A stretch of 64,000 nt of DNA from Acidobacteriota bacterium (GTDB lineage Bacteria; Acidobacteriota; Vicinamibacteria; Vicinamibacterales; UBA8438): positions 1 to 64,000 of the forward strand of contig VXME01000061.1 of assembly GCA_009861545.1 (NCBI GenBank). The letters are read 5' to 3'. The position numbers were made by a program, and so were the translations under genes. Below, one piece after another: positions 1 through 9,191 of this stretch. Below the pieces are notes generated by a model. That model was given only the letters and a program-made list of their open reading frames with translations, was not told the origin of the DNA and searched no databases. Each line of letters starts with the position of its first letter. The stretch's first letter is position 1.

Positions 1-284
1 ATGTCCGCGATCTTGAAATGCCCGTGGTATTCGACCGTCAGTTGCGTGGCGTGTCGGAATCGAGCCTTCTCCGGAAAGTAGTCAACCGTCGAATCGAAGC
101 GAGCGACCCGCTCCGATTGCAGGTTGGTGGCCGGTGCGTGCCCCGCGTAGATCGGATCCGCCGGCGCTGGTGGAGGTTCGGGCTCGAGACTGCACGCCGT
201 GCCCGCGAGGAGAGCGAGTGCGGTGACCAACAGCATGGCGCTACGAAACGAACGCAGCAGGCGACGGAGGGCGCCCGACGTCAT
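1..284 (-). CDS. ABC importer substrate-binding lipoprotein, 5' part only
   Basis: The reading frame opens at ATG 284 and runs off the left edge, giving 94 residues. It begins with a basic segment, a hydrophobic stretch and a Cys after LLAGTA, which fits a lipoprotein signal although the residue at -3 is not ideal. After a Pro/Ala-rich linker comes a stretch ending VDYFPEKARFRHATQLTVEYHG, shown here as VDYFPEK and TVEYHG. This is the N-terminal strand pattern of periplasmic binding proteins for iron-siderophore or cobalamin importers. The start lies 3 nt past the stop of the ABC ATPase gene, so the two are cotranscribed. The permease should lie beyond the window edge. Ligand unknown. Confidence 0.7.
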   Translation of the reverse strand, partial: MTSGALRRLLRSFRSAMLLVTALALLAGTACSLEPEPPPAPADPIYAGHAPATNLQSERVARFDSTVDYFPEKARFRHATQLTVEYHGHFKIAD

Positions 285-287
285 ACG

Positions 288-1349
288 TCAGATCCGATCC
301 TGTTCGACCTGGTGCTCGAGACGTGTGCGGAGCGCCTGGATCAGTTCCTCGAGGTTCGCATGCTGGTGCGACGCATCGTCGAAGTGCACATTCCACCGCA
401 TGCCGGCTGCGCCCCGGGTGACCTCTATTCGGACCCCGGGCTTTCCTCCGGCCGGTGCGGCATAGAAACCGTAACGTTCGAGCGCACGCTCGGTCCACGT
501 CACGCCCGACGCATCGCCCGTCGTCGTCACCGGCCAGTGCCGGGGATGGCGTACGCGAAACGAGCCGCTCTGCTCGTCGAACTCCACATCGGCGAAATTG
601 AAAGCGGCCTGAAAGGCGCCGCTCAGCACCAGCGTCTCGGGCATCGCGGTGTGAAGGGGTCGACCCTTCGGCATCAGCCAGATGCGGTCCGCGGTACGGA
701 GGGCCAGGTCGAGGTCGTGCGTCGAGAGAAGCACGGCACAGCCCCATTCGTGTGCGGCGTGGCGCAGGAGCTGCATGATCTCGATACGGCGGGGCAGGTC
801 GAGGAACCCGGTAATCTCGTCGAGGATCATCGCGGCCGGCTCTTGCGCCAGCGCGCGAGCGATCATGACTCGCTGCCGCTCTCCGTCGCTGAGCTCCACC
901 ACATGGCGCGCGCCCAGCTCGGTGGCGCCGACCGCTTCCAGCGCCTGCCCGACCATGTCGCGGTCGTGCGCCGCGAGCGTCCCGCCCCAATCGGTGTACG
1001 GCACCCGCCCGAAGGCGACCAGGTCATACGCCGTGAGCATCGGCACCTGAACGGGCTCGGTCAGCACGACCGCGAGGTGTCGCGCTCGGCTCGCCGGCGG
1101 CATGCCATGTACGTCGGCACCATCGAAACGCACCACGCCCTCGAGCGGAATCTGCAGTCCCGCCATCGTTCGCATGAGCGTGCTCTTTCCTGCGCCGTTC
1201 GGCCCGATCAGGCAGGCGAGCTCTCCGCCCCTGAGCGTTTCGTCGATCCGGCTCGAGACGGCCGTGCGCCGGCCGTTCACCGCGTAGCCCGGCACCACAC
1301 CATCAAGCTGTAGCAGGGGCGCGCCGGCAGCATATGCTGACCGCAACAC
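288..1349 (-). CDS. ABC transporter ATP-binding protein, FecE/BtuD type
   Basis: This 353-residue protein is the ATPase of an iron-siderophore or cobalamin class importer, acting at the inner face of the cytoplasmic membrane. Walker A GPNGAGKS is at residues 49-56, the signature is LSDGERQR, Walker B is MILDE and the H-loop is STHD. The ABC domain ends near residue 240. A further ~110-residue C-terminal part carries a strand-rich region and ends in a helix rich in Glu and Leu. FecE proteins usually stop near 255-270 residues, so this tail is an extra domain that I cannot name. It is followed immediately by the binding-protein gene. Substrate assignment is by family only. Confidence 0.85.
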   Translation of the reverse strand: MLRSAYAAGAPLLQLDGVVPGYAVNGRRTAVSSRIDETLRGGELACLIGPNGAGKSTLMRTMAGLQIPLEGVVRFDGADVHGMPPASRARHLAVVLTEPVQVPMLTAYDLVAFGRVPYTDWGGTLAAHDRDMVGQALEAVGATELGARHVVELSDGERQRVMIARALAQEPAAMILDEITGFLDLPRRIEIMQLLRHAAHEWGCAVLLSTHDLDLALRTADRIWLMPKGRPLHTAMPETLVLSGAFQAAFNFADVEFDEQSGSFRVRHPRHWPVTTTGDASGVTWTERALERYGFYAAPAGGKPGVRIEVTRGAAGMRWNVHFDDASHQHANLEELIQALRTRLEHQVEQDRI

Positions 1350-1438
1350 GGCAGGAGTTTACCGCCTCCGGCGCTTGATCCGGCGGCTCCTCCAACGAGT
1401 CGGCTCTCCGAGGCCGATGAGCGGCTTGGAAGGACCGC

Positions 1439-2878
1439 TCACCACAAGCCGAGCAGCCGCCACCACAGGCTTCCCGCGCCCAGCCAGATCACGATATTCA
1501 CCACGCTGATGAGCGCCCCCAGCCGCCACCAGTCGCCGATCTCCACGTTGCCCGATCCGAACAGGATCGGCGCCGGCGCCGTGCCGTAGTGGGTCATCGA
1601 CGCGAACAGGTTGCTGAAGAAGGCCAGCACGAGGGCGGCGAGGACGGGCGGCGTGCCGACCGCGATGGCCAGGGCCAGGAACGGGGCGTACATGGCGCTG
1701 ACGTGGGCGGTGTTCGAGGCGAAGAAGTAGTGGACGTAGAAGTAGATCAGGCTCAGGCCGAGGAAGGACGGCAGCCAGTGTCCCTCGCCCAGCACGCCCG
1801 AGACGCGCTCGGTGAACCAGGCCAGCAGGCCCAGCTCGCCGAGCTGGGTGGCCATCATCACGAGGACCGCGAACCAGATGAAGGTGTCCCAGCCGTTGCG
1901 CTCCTCCAGGATGTCCTGCCAGGCGAGGGCGCCGGTGGCGAGCATCGCGGCCACCCCGGCCAGCGCCGTCGCGGTGGCGCTGACCCCGAGCGTGCCGCCG
2001 AAAATCCACAGCGTGAGGAGGAAGACGAACACGGCCAGCAGGACCCACTCGTCCCGCGACATCGGTCCCATCTCCCGTAACCGCTGCCGGGCGAGCTCCG
2101 GGGCCTCCGGCGTGTGCGTGATCTCCGGCGGGTAGAGCCGGTAGATGAGGAACGGCACCACCAGCAGGCTGATCACCCCGGGAACGAACCCCGCCACGGC
2201 CCAGAGTGCCCAGGAGATCTCCACTCCCTGCTGCGCGGCCAGCGACGCCGCCAGCGGGTTGGCGGCCATCGCGGTGAGGAACATGGCGCTCGTGATCACC
2301 ACGCCCTGGTAGGAGGTGAACGTCAGGAAGCCGGCGATCCGCCGCTGGGTGCCGAGCGCGGCGTCACTGCCCAGCGAGACGCACAGCGACTTGAGGATCG
2401 GAAAGATGACGCCGCCGGCCCGGGCCGTGTTGCTCGGGATGGCCGGGGCCAGGACCAGGTCGGTGACGACGAAGCCGTAGGCCAGTCCGAGACTGCGTTT
2501 CCCCAGCAGGCGCATGAAGTGGTACGCGATGCGCGTGCCGAACCCGGTCTTGACGAACGCGGTGGCGATGAAGAACGCGGCCACCACCAGCCAGACCACC
2601 GTGCTGCCGAAGCCACCGGTCGCCTCCCCGATGGTGAGGGTGCCGGAGAGCACCGCGAAGGAGACCGATACGAACGCCAGCGCGCCCATCGGCATCGGGC
2701 GCAGGATGATGCCGACCATGGTGGCGACGAAGACGGCGAGGAGCTGCCACGCGCGCGGTTCGACGCCCTCCGGGGTCGGGACGAGCCAGAGCAGAGCCCC
2801 GACCAGAGCCACCGCTCCGAGCCTGGCGGCGTCCACGCGGACCGGGCGAGGGGATTGCCGTGGTGCTTCGTCAGCCAT
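1439..2878 (-). CDS. DASS-family (SLC13/CitT) anion:sodium symporter
   Basis: A 479-residue polytopic membrane protein of the divalent anion/sodium symporter family, which imports di- and tricarboxylates or exchanges 2-oxoglutarate and malate. About a dozen hydrophobic segments can be counted. The family motif SNTARAGG lies near residue 150, and a second conserved loop SNTAHVSAMY lies in the C-terminal half, as expected for the two inverted SNT repeats that bind sodium and carboxylate. Its start is 3 nt after the stop of the NHL-propeller gene, so the two form an operon. The exact anion cannot be read from the sequence. Confidence 0.88.
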   Translation of the reverse strand: MADEAPRQSPRPVRVDAARLGAVALVGALLWLVPTPEGVEPRAWQLLAVFVATMVGIILRPMPMGALAFVSVSFAVLSGTLTIGEATGGFGSTVVWLVVAAFFIATAFVKTGFGTRIAYHFMRLLGKRSLGLAYGFVVTDLVLAPAIPSNTARAGGVIFPILKSLCVSLGSDAALGTQRRIAGFLTFTSYQGVVITSAMFLTAMAANPLAASLAAQQGVEISWALWAVAGFVPGVISLLVVPFLIYRLYPPEITHTPEAPELARQRLREMGPMSRDEWVLLAVFVFLLTLWIFGGTLGVSATATALAGVAAMLATGALAWQDILEERNGWDTFIWFAVLVMMATQLGELGLLAWFTERVSGVLGEGHWLPSFLGLSLIYFYVHYFFASNTAHVSAMYAPFLALAIAVGTPPVLAALVLAFFSNLFASMTHYGTAPAPILFGSGNVEIGDWWRLGALISVVNIVIWLGAGSLWWRLLGLW

Positions 2879-2881
2879 GCG

Positions 2882-3958
2882 TCACCTGCGCCGCTTGACG
2901 TACTTCCGAATCCGCTGCGGGCCGACGTCGGCGGCGTAGACGTTGCCCTGCCGGTCGGCGGTGATGCCCGATGCGCCGGAGATGCGGCGCTCGTCCTGGA
3001 ACGCCACGTCGGGATCGGGAATGTAGGCGTGCACCGTCCCGTCGACGGCGCTGCCGATGTAGATGCCGCGCTTGAAGCCCGGGTTGTTGCTGGAGTTCGA
3101 GGTCGAGTCGGTGACGTACAGCACGTCGTCCTCGTCGATGAACATCCCGCTCGGGCGGCCGAACTGCTTCCACTCGGCTACGAAGGTCCCGTCCGGCTCG
3201 AAGATCTGAATCCGGCTGTTCGAGCGGTCGCCGACGAACACCCGCCCGCGGGTGTCCAGGGTGAGCGTGTGCGGCTGATCGAACTCGCCGGGCGCGTCGC
3301 CGGGACCGCCCCACGTCATCAGGAACGTGCCGTTCCGGTCGAACTTCACCACGCGGTTGTTCGGCCCGTGCCCGTCGGTGACGAAGATGTCGCCGTCGGC
3401 GTTGACCGCCACGTCGCTCGGCCGATCGAACGTGTCCTGCCCGTTGCCCGCGACACCCGCCTTGCCCAGCGTCATCAGGATCTCGCCGCTCGGGCTGAAC
3501 TTGAAGACCTGGTGCCCGCGGCCGCCGGCCGGCATCCCGAGCACGGTGTCGCTGCCGTTGTAGTCGGTCCCCCAGAGGTTGCCCTCCGGGTCGATGTGGA
3601 AGCCGTGGGGCGCCGCGAACACCCCCTCGCCCCAACTGTCCAGGAGTGCGCCCTCCGGGCTGAACTTGACGACCGGCGGGTCGTCGTCCCGGCCGACGCA
3701 GGTGGCCGCGCCGGGCGGCCGGTTGTTGAAGCAGCGGTGGAAGACCCAGATGTTGCCGTCCGCGTCGCGGTCGACGCCGATGGTCTCGCCCCACTTCCCG
3801 CCGTTCATGTGCGACGGCAGGCGGGGCCACTCGTCCACCAGGGTGTAGGGGTTCGGGAGCGATTGGGCTGCTGCTCCGGCCGGCACGCCCAGGAGGGCGA
3901 CGAGCACGAGACCGATCGTGGCCGTACGCACCGTCGATGCGGTTGTTGTGTCAGCCAT
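2882..3958 (-). CDS. Secreted NHL-repeat six-bladed beta-propeller protein
   Basis: 358 residues with an N-terminal signal peptide (hydrophobic core about residues 14-32, cleavage after AAAQ). The mature part is a chain of NHL repeats, recognisable by recurring patterns such as VVKFSPEG, PHGFHIDPEGNLW, PSDVAVNADGDIFV and GITADRQGNVYAADV. The fold is that of peptidyl-alpha-hydroxyglycine lyase-like propellers, but I see no basis to claim lyase activity. It is the first gene of a two-gene operon with the DASS transporter, which suggests a periplasmic binding or processing role for the transported compound. That link is inference. Confidence 0.8.
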   Translation of the reverse strand: MADTTTASTVRTATIGLVLVALLGVPAGAAAQSLPNPYTLVDEWPRLPSHMNGGKWGETIGVDRDADGNIWVFHRCFNNRPPGAATCVGRDDDPPVVKFSPEGALLDSWGEGVFAAPHGFHIDPEGNLWGTDYNGSDTVLGMPAGGRGHQVFKFSPSGEILMTLGKAGVAGNGQDTFDRPSDVAVNADGDIFVTDGHGPNNRVVKFDRNGTFLMTWGGPGDAPGEFDQPHTLTLDTRGRVFVGDRSNSRIQIFEPDGTFVAEWKQFGRPSGMFIDEDDVLYVTDSTSNSSNNPGFKRGIYIGSAVDGTVHAYIPDPDVAFQDERRISGASGITADRQGNVYAADVGPQRIRKYVKRRR

Positions 3959-4079
3959 GCTTCCTCATCCTTCATCACGCTTCGTCACGATGCGCGTCCT
4001 TCACCGCGCGCGTCGCAGGCAGCGCGGCCGACCGCTCCTGCGGGCCTCGCAGCCAGCGCGCACCCGGGCCTCGTCGTCG

Positions 4080-5402
4080 TCACAGCGATTCCAGAAACTC
4101 GAGCACCAGCCGGTTGACCTCGGCCCCCTGTTCCTGCTGCACCCAGTGCCCCGCCACGTCCAGCAGATGCAGGCCGCGCAGGTCGGTGCAGGCCTGTCCG
4201 TCCATCCGCTCCAGGGCGCCCGGCCGCTGGTGGATGCCCCAGTCCCGCGCGCCGGCGATGAACATCGACGGCTGGTCGATGGTCCGTCCGGCGAAAACCT
4301 GCAGGTCGGCGTTGATCCCGCCGCCGAAGATGGACGACACCGACTGCACGCTCCGGTACCACTGCAAGCCGCCCTGGAACCCCGTCCGCTCGTACTCGGC
4401 GCTGTAGACCCGCAGCTCGTCGTCCGGCAGCCACTCGCAGGCGGCGATCTCGGCCGCCGACGGCATGTGCTCGGCCACGGTCTCCGCCATCCCCTTGCCG
4501 AGGTCGAGGACGTAGTAGCGGGGTAGGCGCGCCAGCTCGGCGGCGGACCACTCGCGGAGCGGCTCCGGCCGGTTGCCGCTCCAGTCGCCGCTCTTCATGT
4601 GGTAGTAGGCGCGCAGAAAGTCGTGCACCCCCTGCGGAGCCCGCCACAGATCGTCGTTCGCTCCCCGCGTGGCGTAGAAGCGGCGGTAGTGGTGGCGCGG
4701 CGGAGCCAGGCTCGCCAGGCCGGCGTCGATGTCCGCCGCCGCGCCCGCCGGCCCGGCAGCGGCAGCCGCGTCGGCGGTGTCGAACGGCAGCGTCGCCGTT
4801 CCCCCGAACGGCGCGCTCATCAGCACGACGGAGCGGAACACGTCCGGCCGGGCGACCGCGCACCACGACGCGACGAGCGATCCGAAGTCGTGGCCGGCGA
4901 GGTGGACGTGGCGGTAGCCGAACGCCGCCACCAGGGACAGCATGTCGCGTATCTCGTTCAGCATGCGGAACGGGCGCAGATCGTCGTCGTAGTCCACGCC
5001 GGTGCCGTCGGTGCGGCCGTAGCCGCGCAGGTCCGGCGCCATGACGTGGTATCCGGCTTCCGCCAGCACCGGCATCAGCCGGCGCCAACTGTAGGCGAGC
5101 TCCGGAAACCCGTGCAGCAGGAGGACGCCCCCGCGCCCGCCCGCCTTCGATCCCGCTTCCAGCACGTGCATGCGCAGGCCGTTGACGTCGGCGACGAACC
5201 GCGAGCGGACGCCGGCCGGCAGCACGCCGTCTTCGTAGGGACCGATCTCGTTGGTCTGCGCCATCGCGCGAGTGTAGCGGCCGGCGCCAGCCCTGGTCGC
5301 GACGGTCCCCGAGACCTGGGTGCCGGGCGCGACGGCGGCCGTGGCGATTCCGGCGGCGGTGGCCTGCAGGAGTTGGCGTCGTGTGAGCGGCGAAGAAGGC
5401 AT
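4080..5402 (-). CDS. Alpha/beta hydrolase, epoxide hydrolase type, Tat-exported
   Basis: 440 residues. I chose ATG 5402 because it begins MPSSPLTRRQLLQATAAG, a twin-arginine-like leader; the frame is open further upstream, but that part has no recognisable content. The oxyanion-hole motif HGFPE is followed by GHDFGS, in which Asp replaces the Ser of esterases and is the nucleophile of soluble epoxide hydrolases. The late motif GHWVQQE supplies the catalytic His. A long cap region with several Tyr residues lies between, as in the family, where two Tyr activate the epoxide. It hydrolyses an epoxide to a diol; substrate unknown. It is divergent from the lipoprotein gene at 5551. Confidence 0.85.
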   Translation of the reverse strand: MPSSPLTRRQLLQATAAGIATAAVAPGTQVSGTVATRAGAGRYTRAMAQTNEIGPYEDGVLPAGVRSRFVADVNGLRMHVLEAGSKAGGRGGVLLLHGFPELAYSWRRLMPVLAEAGYHVMAPDLRGYGRTDGTGVDYDDDLRPFRMLNEIRDMLSLVAAFGYRHVHLAGHDFGSLVASWCAVARPDVFRSVVLMSAPFGGTATLPFDTADAAAAAGPAGAAADIDAGLASLAPPRHHYRRFYATRGANDDLWRAPQGVHDFLRAYYHMKSGDWSGNRPEPLREWSAAELARLPRYYVLDLGKGMAETVAEHMPSAAEIAACEWLPDDELRVYSAEYERTGFQGGLQWYRSVQSVSSIFGGGINADLQVFAGRTIDQPSMFIAGARDWGIHQRPGALERMDGQACTDLRGLHLLDVAGHWVQQEQGAEVNRLVLEFLESL

Positions 5403-5550
5403 CGGCCGGATTATGTCACCCCCGGGCCGGGTCTCGTCCGGATGGTCGTGGTGATATCGCGCCCGTGTGCGGCCAGCGGCGACCGACGCCCCCGCTCCAC
5501 GCGGGCGCGGGTGATATCCTGTCGCCATCTCGATCCGCGAGGAGGATGAA

Positions 5551-6630
5551 ATGGGCGCAGGGAAGCTGGCGGCAATCGGTCTGATCATGGTAGTCACGGT
5601 GGGCTGCGGCGCAACGGCTCCGGAACCCGAGCCGGAACCGGCGGCCGAAGCCGCACCGGAGCCGCCGCAGTTCGCGGTCACCGGCGAGCACCCCTGCGAT
5701 CCGGTCGGCGACGTGCAGTTCATCTGCGACATGGTCAGCCCCGAGGACATCGTGGTCGTCCCCGGCGCGGAGTGGGCCATCGTCTCCGGCGCCCGCGAGG
5801 GCGGCCGGCTCAACCTGGTCCACGTCGCCGACAAGGCCGCGACCGTGGTGTTCCCCACGCCGGACAGCGAGCAGCGGCTCGACGCCGAGGCCTATCCGGC
5901 GTGTCCCGGTCCGTTCGACCTCGCCAACCCGGACGTATCCCGGCTGCACGGGCTCTACCTCGAGCCAGGGGCGGACGACGTCCACAGCCTGCTCGTCGTC
6001 CACCACGGCCCGCGCGAGGCGATCGAGTTCTTCGAGGTGAATGCCGGGGATTCGCCGCCGAGCCTGGCCTGGGTGGGCTGCGTGGTGGCGCCCGACGGCG
6101 CCAACCTCAACTCGGTGGTCGCCCTGCCGGGCGGCGGCTTCGCCACGACGAACGCCGGGATCGGCGTCTGGGAGTGGCAGGCCGACAGCGGTTGGGAGGT
6201 GCTGCCCGAGAGCGAGGACACCGCCCCGAACGGCATCGAGGTGTCCGAGGACGGGCAGACCCTCTACATCGCCGGCTGGGCCGAGGAGAAGCTCACGCGC
6301 CTGTCGCGCGGCGTCACGCCGGTCGAGAAGGACGTCATCCCGCTTGGATTCCGTCCCGACAACCTGCGCAAGTCGCTCGACGGCTCGGTCATCTACGCCG
6401 CCGGCCACACCGACAGGGACGGCAACTCGATCACCCTGCCGCGGGAGCCGACTCTGGAGACGAGCAACGTGGCGGCCATCGACCCGGAGACCCTGGAGTT
6501 CGAACGGATCCTCGTGCAGCCCGCGATGAACGGGTTCATCTCGTCGACCACCGCGATCCCGATCGGGGACGAGCTGTGGCTGGGTTCGTACCGCGGCGAC
6601 CGGCTCGCCTGGCTGCCGATGCCCGAGTAG
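5551..6630 (+). CDS. Lipoprotein with SMP-30/arylesterase-like propeller
   Basis: 359 residues. A strong ribosome site (AGGAGG, 7 nt before ATG) fixes the start. Residues 1-19 form a lipoprotein-type signal ending GC, followed by an acidic Pro-Glu linker that would lift the domain off the membrane. The rest reads as a beta-propeller of the SMP-30/gluconolactonase/paraoxonase superfamily: LNSVVALPGGGFATTN, NGIEVSEDGQTLYIAGW and PDNLRKSLDGSVIYAAGH mark successive blades, with Asn/Asp at the positions that bind calcium in that superfamily. A lactonase or arylesterase role is plausible but not shown. Confidence 0.7.
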   Translation: MGAGKLAAIGLIMVVTVGCGATAPEPEPEPAAEAAPEPPQFAVTGEHPCDPVGDVQFICDMVSPEDIVVVPGAEWAIVSGAREGGRLNLVHVADKAATVVFPTPDSEQRLDAEAYPACPGPFDLANPDVSRLHGLYLEPGADDVHSLLVVHHGPREAIEFFEVNAGDSPPSLAWVGCVVAPDGANLNSVVALPGGGFATTNAGIGVWEWQADSGWEVLPESEDTAPNGIEVSEDGQTLYIAGWAEEKLTRLSRGVTPVEKDVIPLGFRPDNLRKSLDGSVIYAAGHTDRDGNSITLPREPTLETSNVAAIDPETLEFERILVQPAMNGFISSTTAIPIGDELWLGSYRGDRLAWLPMPE

Positions 6631-6717
6631 CATGTGGTACGGAATGCGCTCGTTCAGGCGGTGGACTGCTGCCGAAGCCAGTCCTGTCGGTTCTTGATCG
6701 CATTCATTCCCTGGACT

Positions 6718-8196
6718 CTATCCGAGGGGCTCGGCGAGCGCCCACCGTCCCGCTTCCAGTAGCCGATCCCGCCAGGCGAGCCTTTCGAGCCAGGCGTCGG
6801 GAATCCCGCGCAGGCCGTAGAGGGCGCCCGCAAGCTGGCCCGTCACCGCTGCCACTGTGTCGGCGTCGTCGGCCAGGTTGGCCGCGAGCAACACTGCGTT
6901 GCGGAAGTTCCCGGCACGCGCGACCGACCACAGGGCGGCCTCCAGGGTGTGCACGACGTATCCGCTGGAGCGGATCTCGTTCCTGGGGCGTCCGCGCCAA
7001 CTGCCGGCCAGGACCCGGGCAACAGCTTCCGCGCCCTCGAACGGTCTCCGGGCGAGGACCTCGGCTCGCGGCGTCCCGGCGATGCCGTCGGCCAGCAGCT
7101 CGGCGAACGCCCGGCAGGCGTCCACCGCTTCCGTAGCCCCGTGGGTCGTCCGGGATTGCTCGGCGGCGGTGGCCACCAGGCGCGGCCGGTCCCGCCAGAA
7201 CCGGAGGGCGACCGGGGAGAGCCGCATCAGCGAGCCGTTGCCCGCGCTCCCGGGATCCGTCGAGCCGGCGAGCGGATCGCCGGTCTGCAGGTACCGGTCG
7301 AGTGCCGCGCGCGTGGTGTTGCCGATGTCGAAGCAGTACCCGCGGCACGAGTAGTCGCCGTCCCGCCACCACCTGACGAAGCGGTCCATCAGGTCACGAG
7401 GGTCGAGCGCCTCGGAGGTCGCCAGACTCTCGGCCAGCGCCAGCGCCATGGCCGTGTCGTCGGTCCAGGAGCCGGGAGGCAGTTCGAACGGGCCGCAGCC
7501 TTCCATGTCCTCAACGCGCGGCTGCGCGTCGCGTCGGCGGAACTCGAGCGTCGTGCCGACCGCGTCGCCCACTGCCAGACCCAGGAAGGCGCCGAGCGCG
7601 CGGTCACGGATGCTCTTCGGATCCTTCCGTGGAGCCGCTGACGCCCGCGGTGCACACTGCGCCACGTGCTCTTCCTGTTCGTCGGTTTGGATCGCTCCGG
7701 GCCGGACCTCTCGTACCCGGCGGATCGTTTCGTCAGGGCGCTCGCCCAACTCCACCAACAGGCGGGCGGCGATGGTCCCGGCGCGCCCCAGACCGCCACG
7801 GCAGTGGACGAGCACGTCGAAGCCGAGGCGCAGCCGGTCCCGGAGCGCCTCGCCCGCGACCGCCCACCCGTCCTCGAAGCCCTGTGCCGGCGGGGAGTGC
7901 CCATCCTCGATCGGCAGGTGCCACCACTCCATGTGCCGGTCGCGGACCTTCCCCGGGAGGCCGCGCACCGATAGCCTTTCGAACTCGTGCTCCTCGATCA
8001 GGGTGACCACCGCGGTCGCTCCCCACCGCTGGATTGCATCCAGGTCGATTTCGAGGTCGCGCGCCCAGGCCCCGGACATCCCGTGGGGATCGTGCTTGCC
8101 GGGGCACAGGGTGATGCCGATCCGGCCGTAGCCGTCGCCCGGCGTCACCGCGGCGATGCGGATTGGGCTGTCTTCGCTGCTTTTCGGTGTTGGCAT
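6718..8196 (-). CDS. Dual-specificity phosphatase / ADP-ribosylglycohydrolase fusion
   Basis: 492 residues from ATG 8196, which follows a GGGAG site; a longer open frame upstream has no recognisable content. Residues about 40-180 form a CDKN3-like cysteine phosphatase with the P-loop HCRGGLGRAG (Cys132, Arg138). From about residue 197 an ADP-ribosylglycohydrolase domain follows: LGLAVGDAVG, SWTDDTAM, GNGSLMR and ADDADTVAA carry the Asp residues that bind the two magnesium ions in DraG/ARH enzymes. The protein could therefore remove both phosphate and ADP-ribose marks, probably in the cytoplasm since no signal is present. It is convergent with the lipoprotein gene and divergent from the HEPN gene. 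Targets unknown. Confidence 0.9.
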   Translation of the reverse strand: MPTPKSSEDSPIRIAAVTPGDGYGRIGITLCPGKHDPHGMSGAWARDLEIDLDAIQRWGATAVVTLIEEHEFERLSVRGLPGKVRDRHMEWWHLPIEDGHSPPAQGFEDGWAVAGEALRDRLRLGFDVLVHCRGGLGRAGTIAARLLVELGERPDETIRRVREVRPGAIQTDEQEEHVAQCAPRASAAPRKDPKSIRDRALGAFLGLAVGDAVGTTLEFRRRDAQPRVEDMEGCGPFELPPGSWTDDTAMALALAESLATSEALDPRDLMDRFVRWWRDGDYSCRGYCFDIGNTTRAALDRYLQTGDPLAGSTDPGSAGNGSLMRLSPVALRFWRDRPRLVATAAEQSRTTHGATEAVDACRAFAELLADGIAGTPRAEVLARRPFEGAEAVARVLAGSWRGRPRNEIRSSGYVVHTLEAALWSVARAGNFRNAVLLAANLADDADTVAAVTGQLAGALYGLRGIPDAWLERLAWRDRLLEAGRWALAEPLG

Positions 8197-8489
8197 GCAA
8201 GCGACTCCCTTCGAGGAGGATCGCCGGGGGGAACACTCCGGGAACACTCCCGCCATCGGCACCGGATGTTCGCCAGCGTCAGTGTAGTCCACGCAGGCTC
8301 TGCGTCGTACGCCGACAGTCGCTGACGAGGCTGTACCAACCGAGACTCGAGTTGCGAGGTCGGTCCGAAATTCGGAGATCCGCCGCTACGCGCGGGCGAG
8401 GCGCGGTTCGAACTGGAGACCGCGGGGTAGGATCGGTTCGGTCTGGGTTGGTGAACGGCATCGAAGGTAGCGAAGGGGGGTGCCCGACC

Positions 8490-9191
8490 ATGTCCGTCAA
8501 TGACGACGACCGCCTGCGTGGCGACAACGAGCGCCGCGTCGAGCGCATGAATGTCTGGATCGATTTGGCGGGCAGCACCCCGGACGACGACGATCACGCG
8601 CACATCCGATTCGTGTACTACTGGATCGCCTACGAAGCCGCTTACCAGAATGAGCATTCAAAGATTGAGGATGGGAAGGAGAGAGAGAAACTCCACCACA
8701 GGCTGGCGAAGCGCGATAGAGGGAGACTACAGGGGATCCTGCACGCGCAGAAGAAGAGTATCGTCAGCATTCTTGCGTTGCGGCAGGCACACCCTTCATT
8801 CTGGAACAGGTGGCGGGAAGATGCCGGTGTGAGGACACGCGAGGAGTGGGAGCGTGTTTTCGGAGAACGAGTTGGAGCGGCGGTAGAAGGTCTGGATGAA
8901 GCAATCCGTAGCGGCATCAAGAATCGCATCTCTGGAGCGCTCGACGGCCTGTTCAGAAACCTGAGTGTCGTCCGCCATCAGATCGTGCACGGAGGGAGCG
9001 CCGGACGCAGGAGTCGAGGACGAACTCAGGTTACCTTGGGCGCCAAGCTGCTGCAAGCGTTCATTCCCTGCTTTCGCGACAGCATCGAGTCCGACATCGA
9101 TCAGGATTGGGGCGAGCCGCCCTTCCCGCGCGTAGGGTCGGGACCGGATGAAGAGTGTCCGCCGCCGTGGCTGGAGCGGCGGTCTCAGTGA
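8490..9191 (+). CDS. Apea-like HEPN-domain protein, candidate RNase effector
   Basis: 233 residues from ATG 8490, preceded by a G-rich ribosome site. Two features mark an Apea-like HEPN domain. An early helix RFVYYWIAYEAAY (residues 40-52) resembles the conserved aromatic helix of that family. A late RHQIVH (Arg162 to His167) matches the Rx4H motif that forms the RNase site in HEPN toxins. The middle is charged and helical. HEPN proteins often act in abortive infection or toxin-antitoxin systems. The gene converges on the methyltransferase gene at 9185 with a 7-nt overlap of their 3' ends. I see no dedicated antitoxin next to it. Confidence 0.7.
   Translation: MSVNDDDRLRGDNERRVERMNVWIDLAGSTPDDDDHAHIRFVYYWIAYEAAYQNEHSKIEDGKEREKLHHRLAKRDRGRLQGILHAQKKSIVSILALRQAHPSFWNRWREDAGVRTREEWERVFGERVGAAVEGLDEAIRSGIKNRISGALDGLFRNLSVVRHQIVHGGSAGRRSRGRTQVTLGAKLLQAFIPCFRDSIESDIDQDWGEPPFPRVGSGPDEECPPPWLERRSQ

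Noticed and set aside
5403-5858. N-terminal extension of the epoxide hydrolase frame.
   Set aside because: It lies across the divergent lipoprotein gene and its upstream region, and reads as low-complexity Ser/Gly. The Tat leader at 5402 is the natural start.
8197-8489. The 293-nt divergent gap between the phosphatase/glycohydrolase and HEPN genes.
   Set aside because: I looked for operators, small genes and hairpins and saw nothing beyond the ribosome sites of the two genes.
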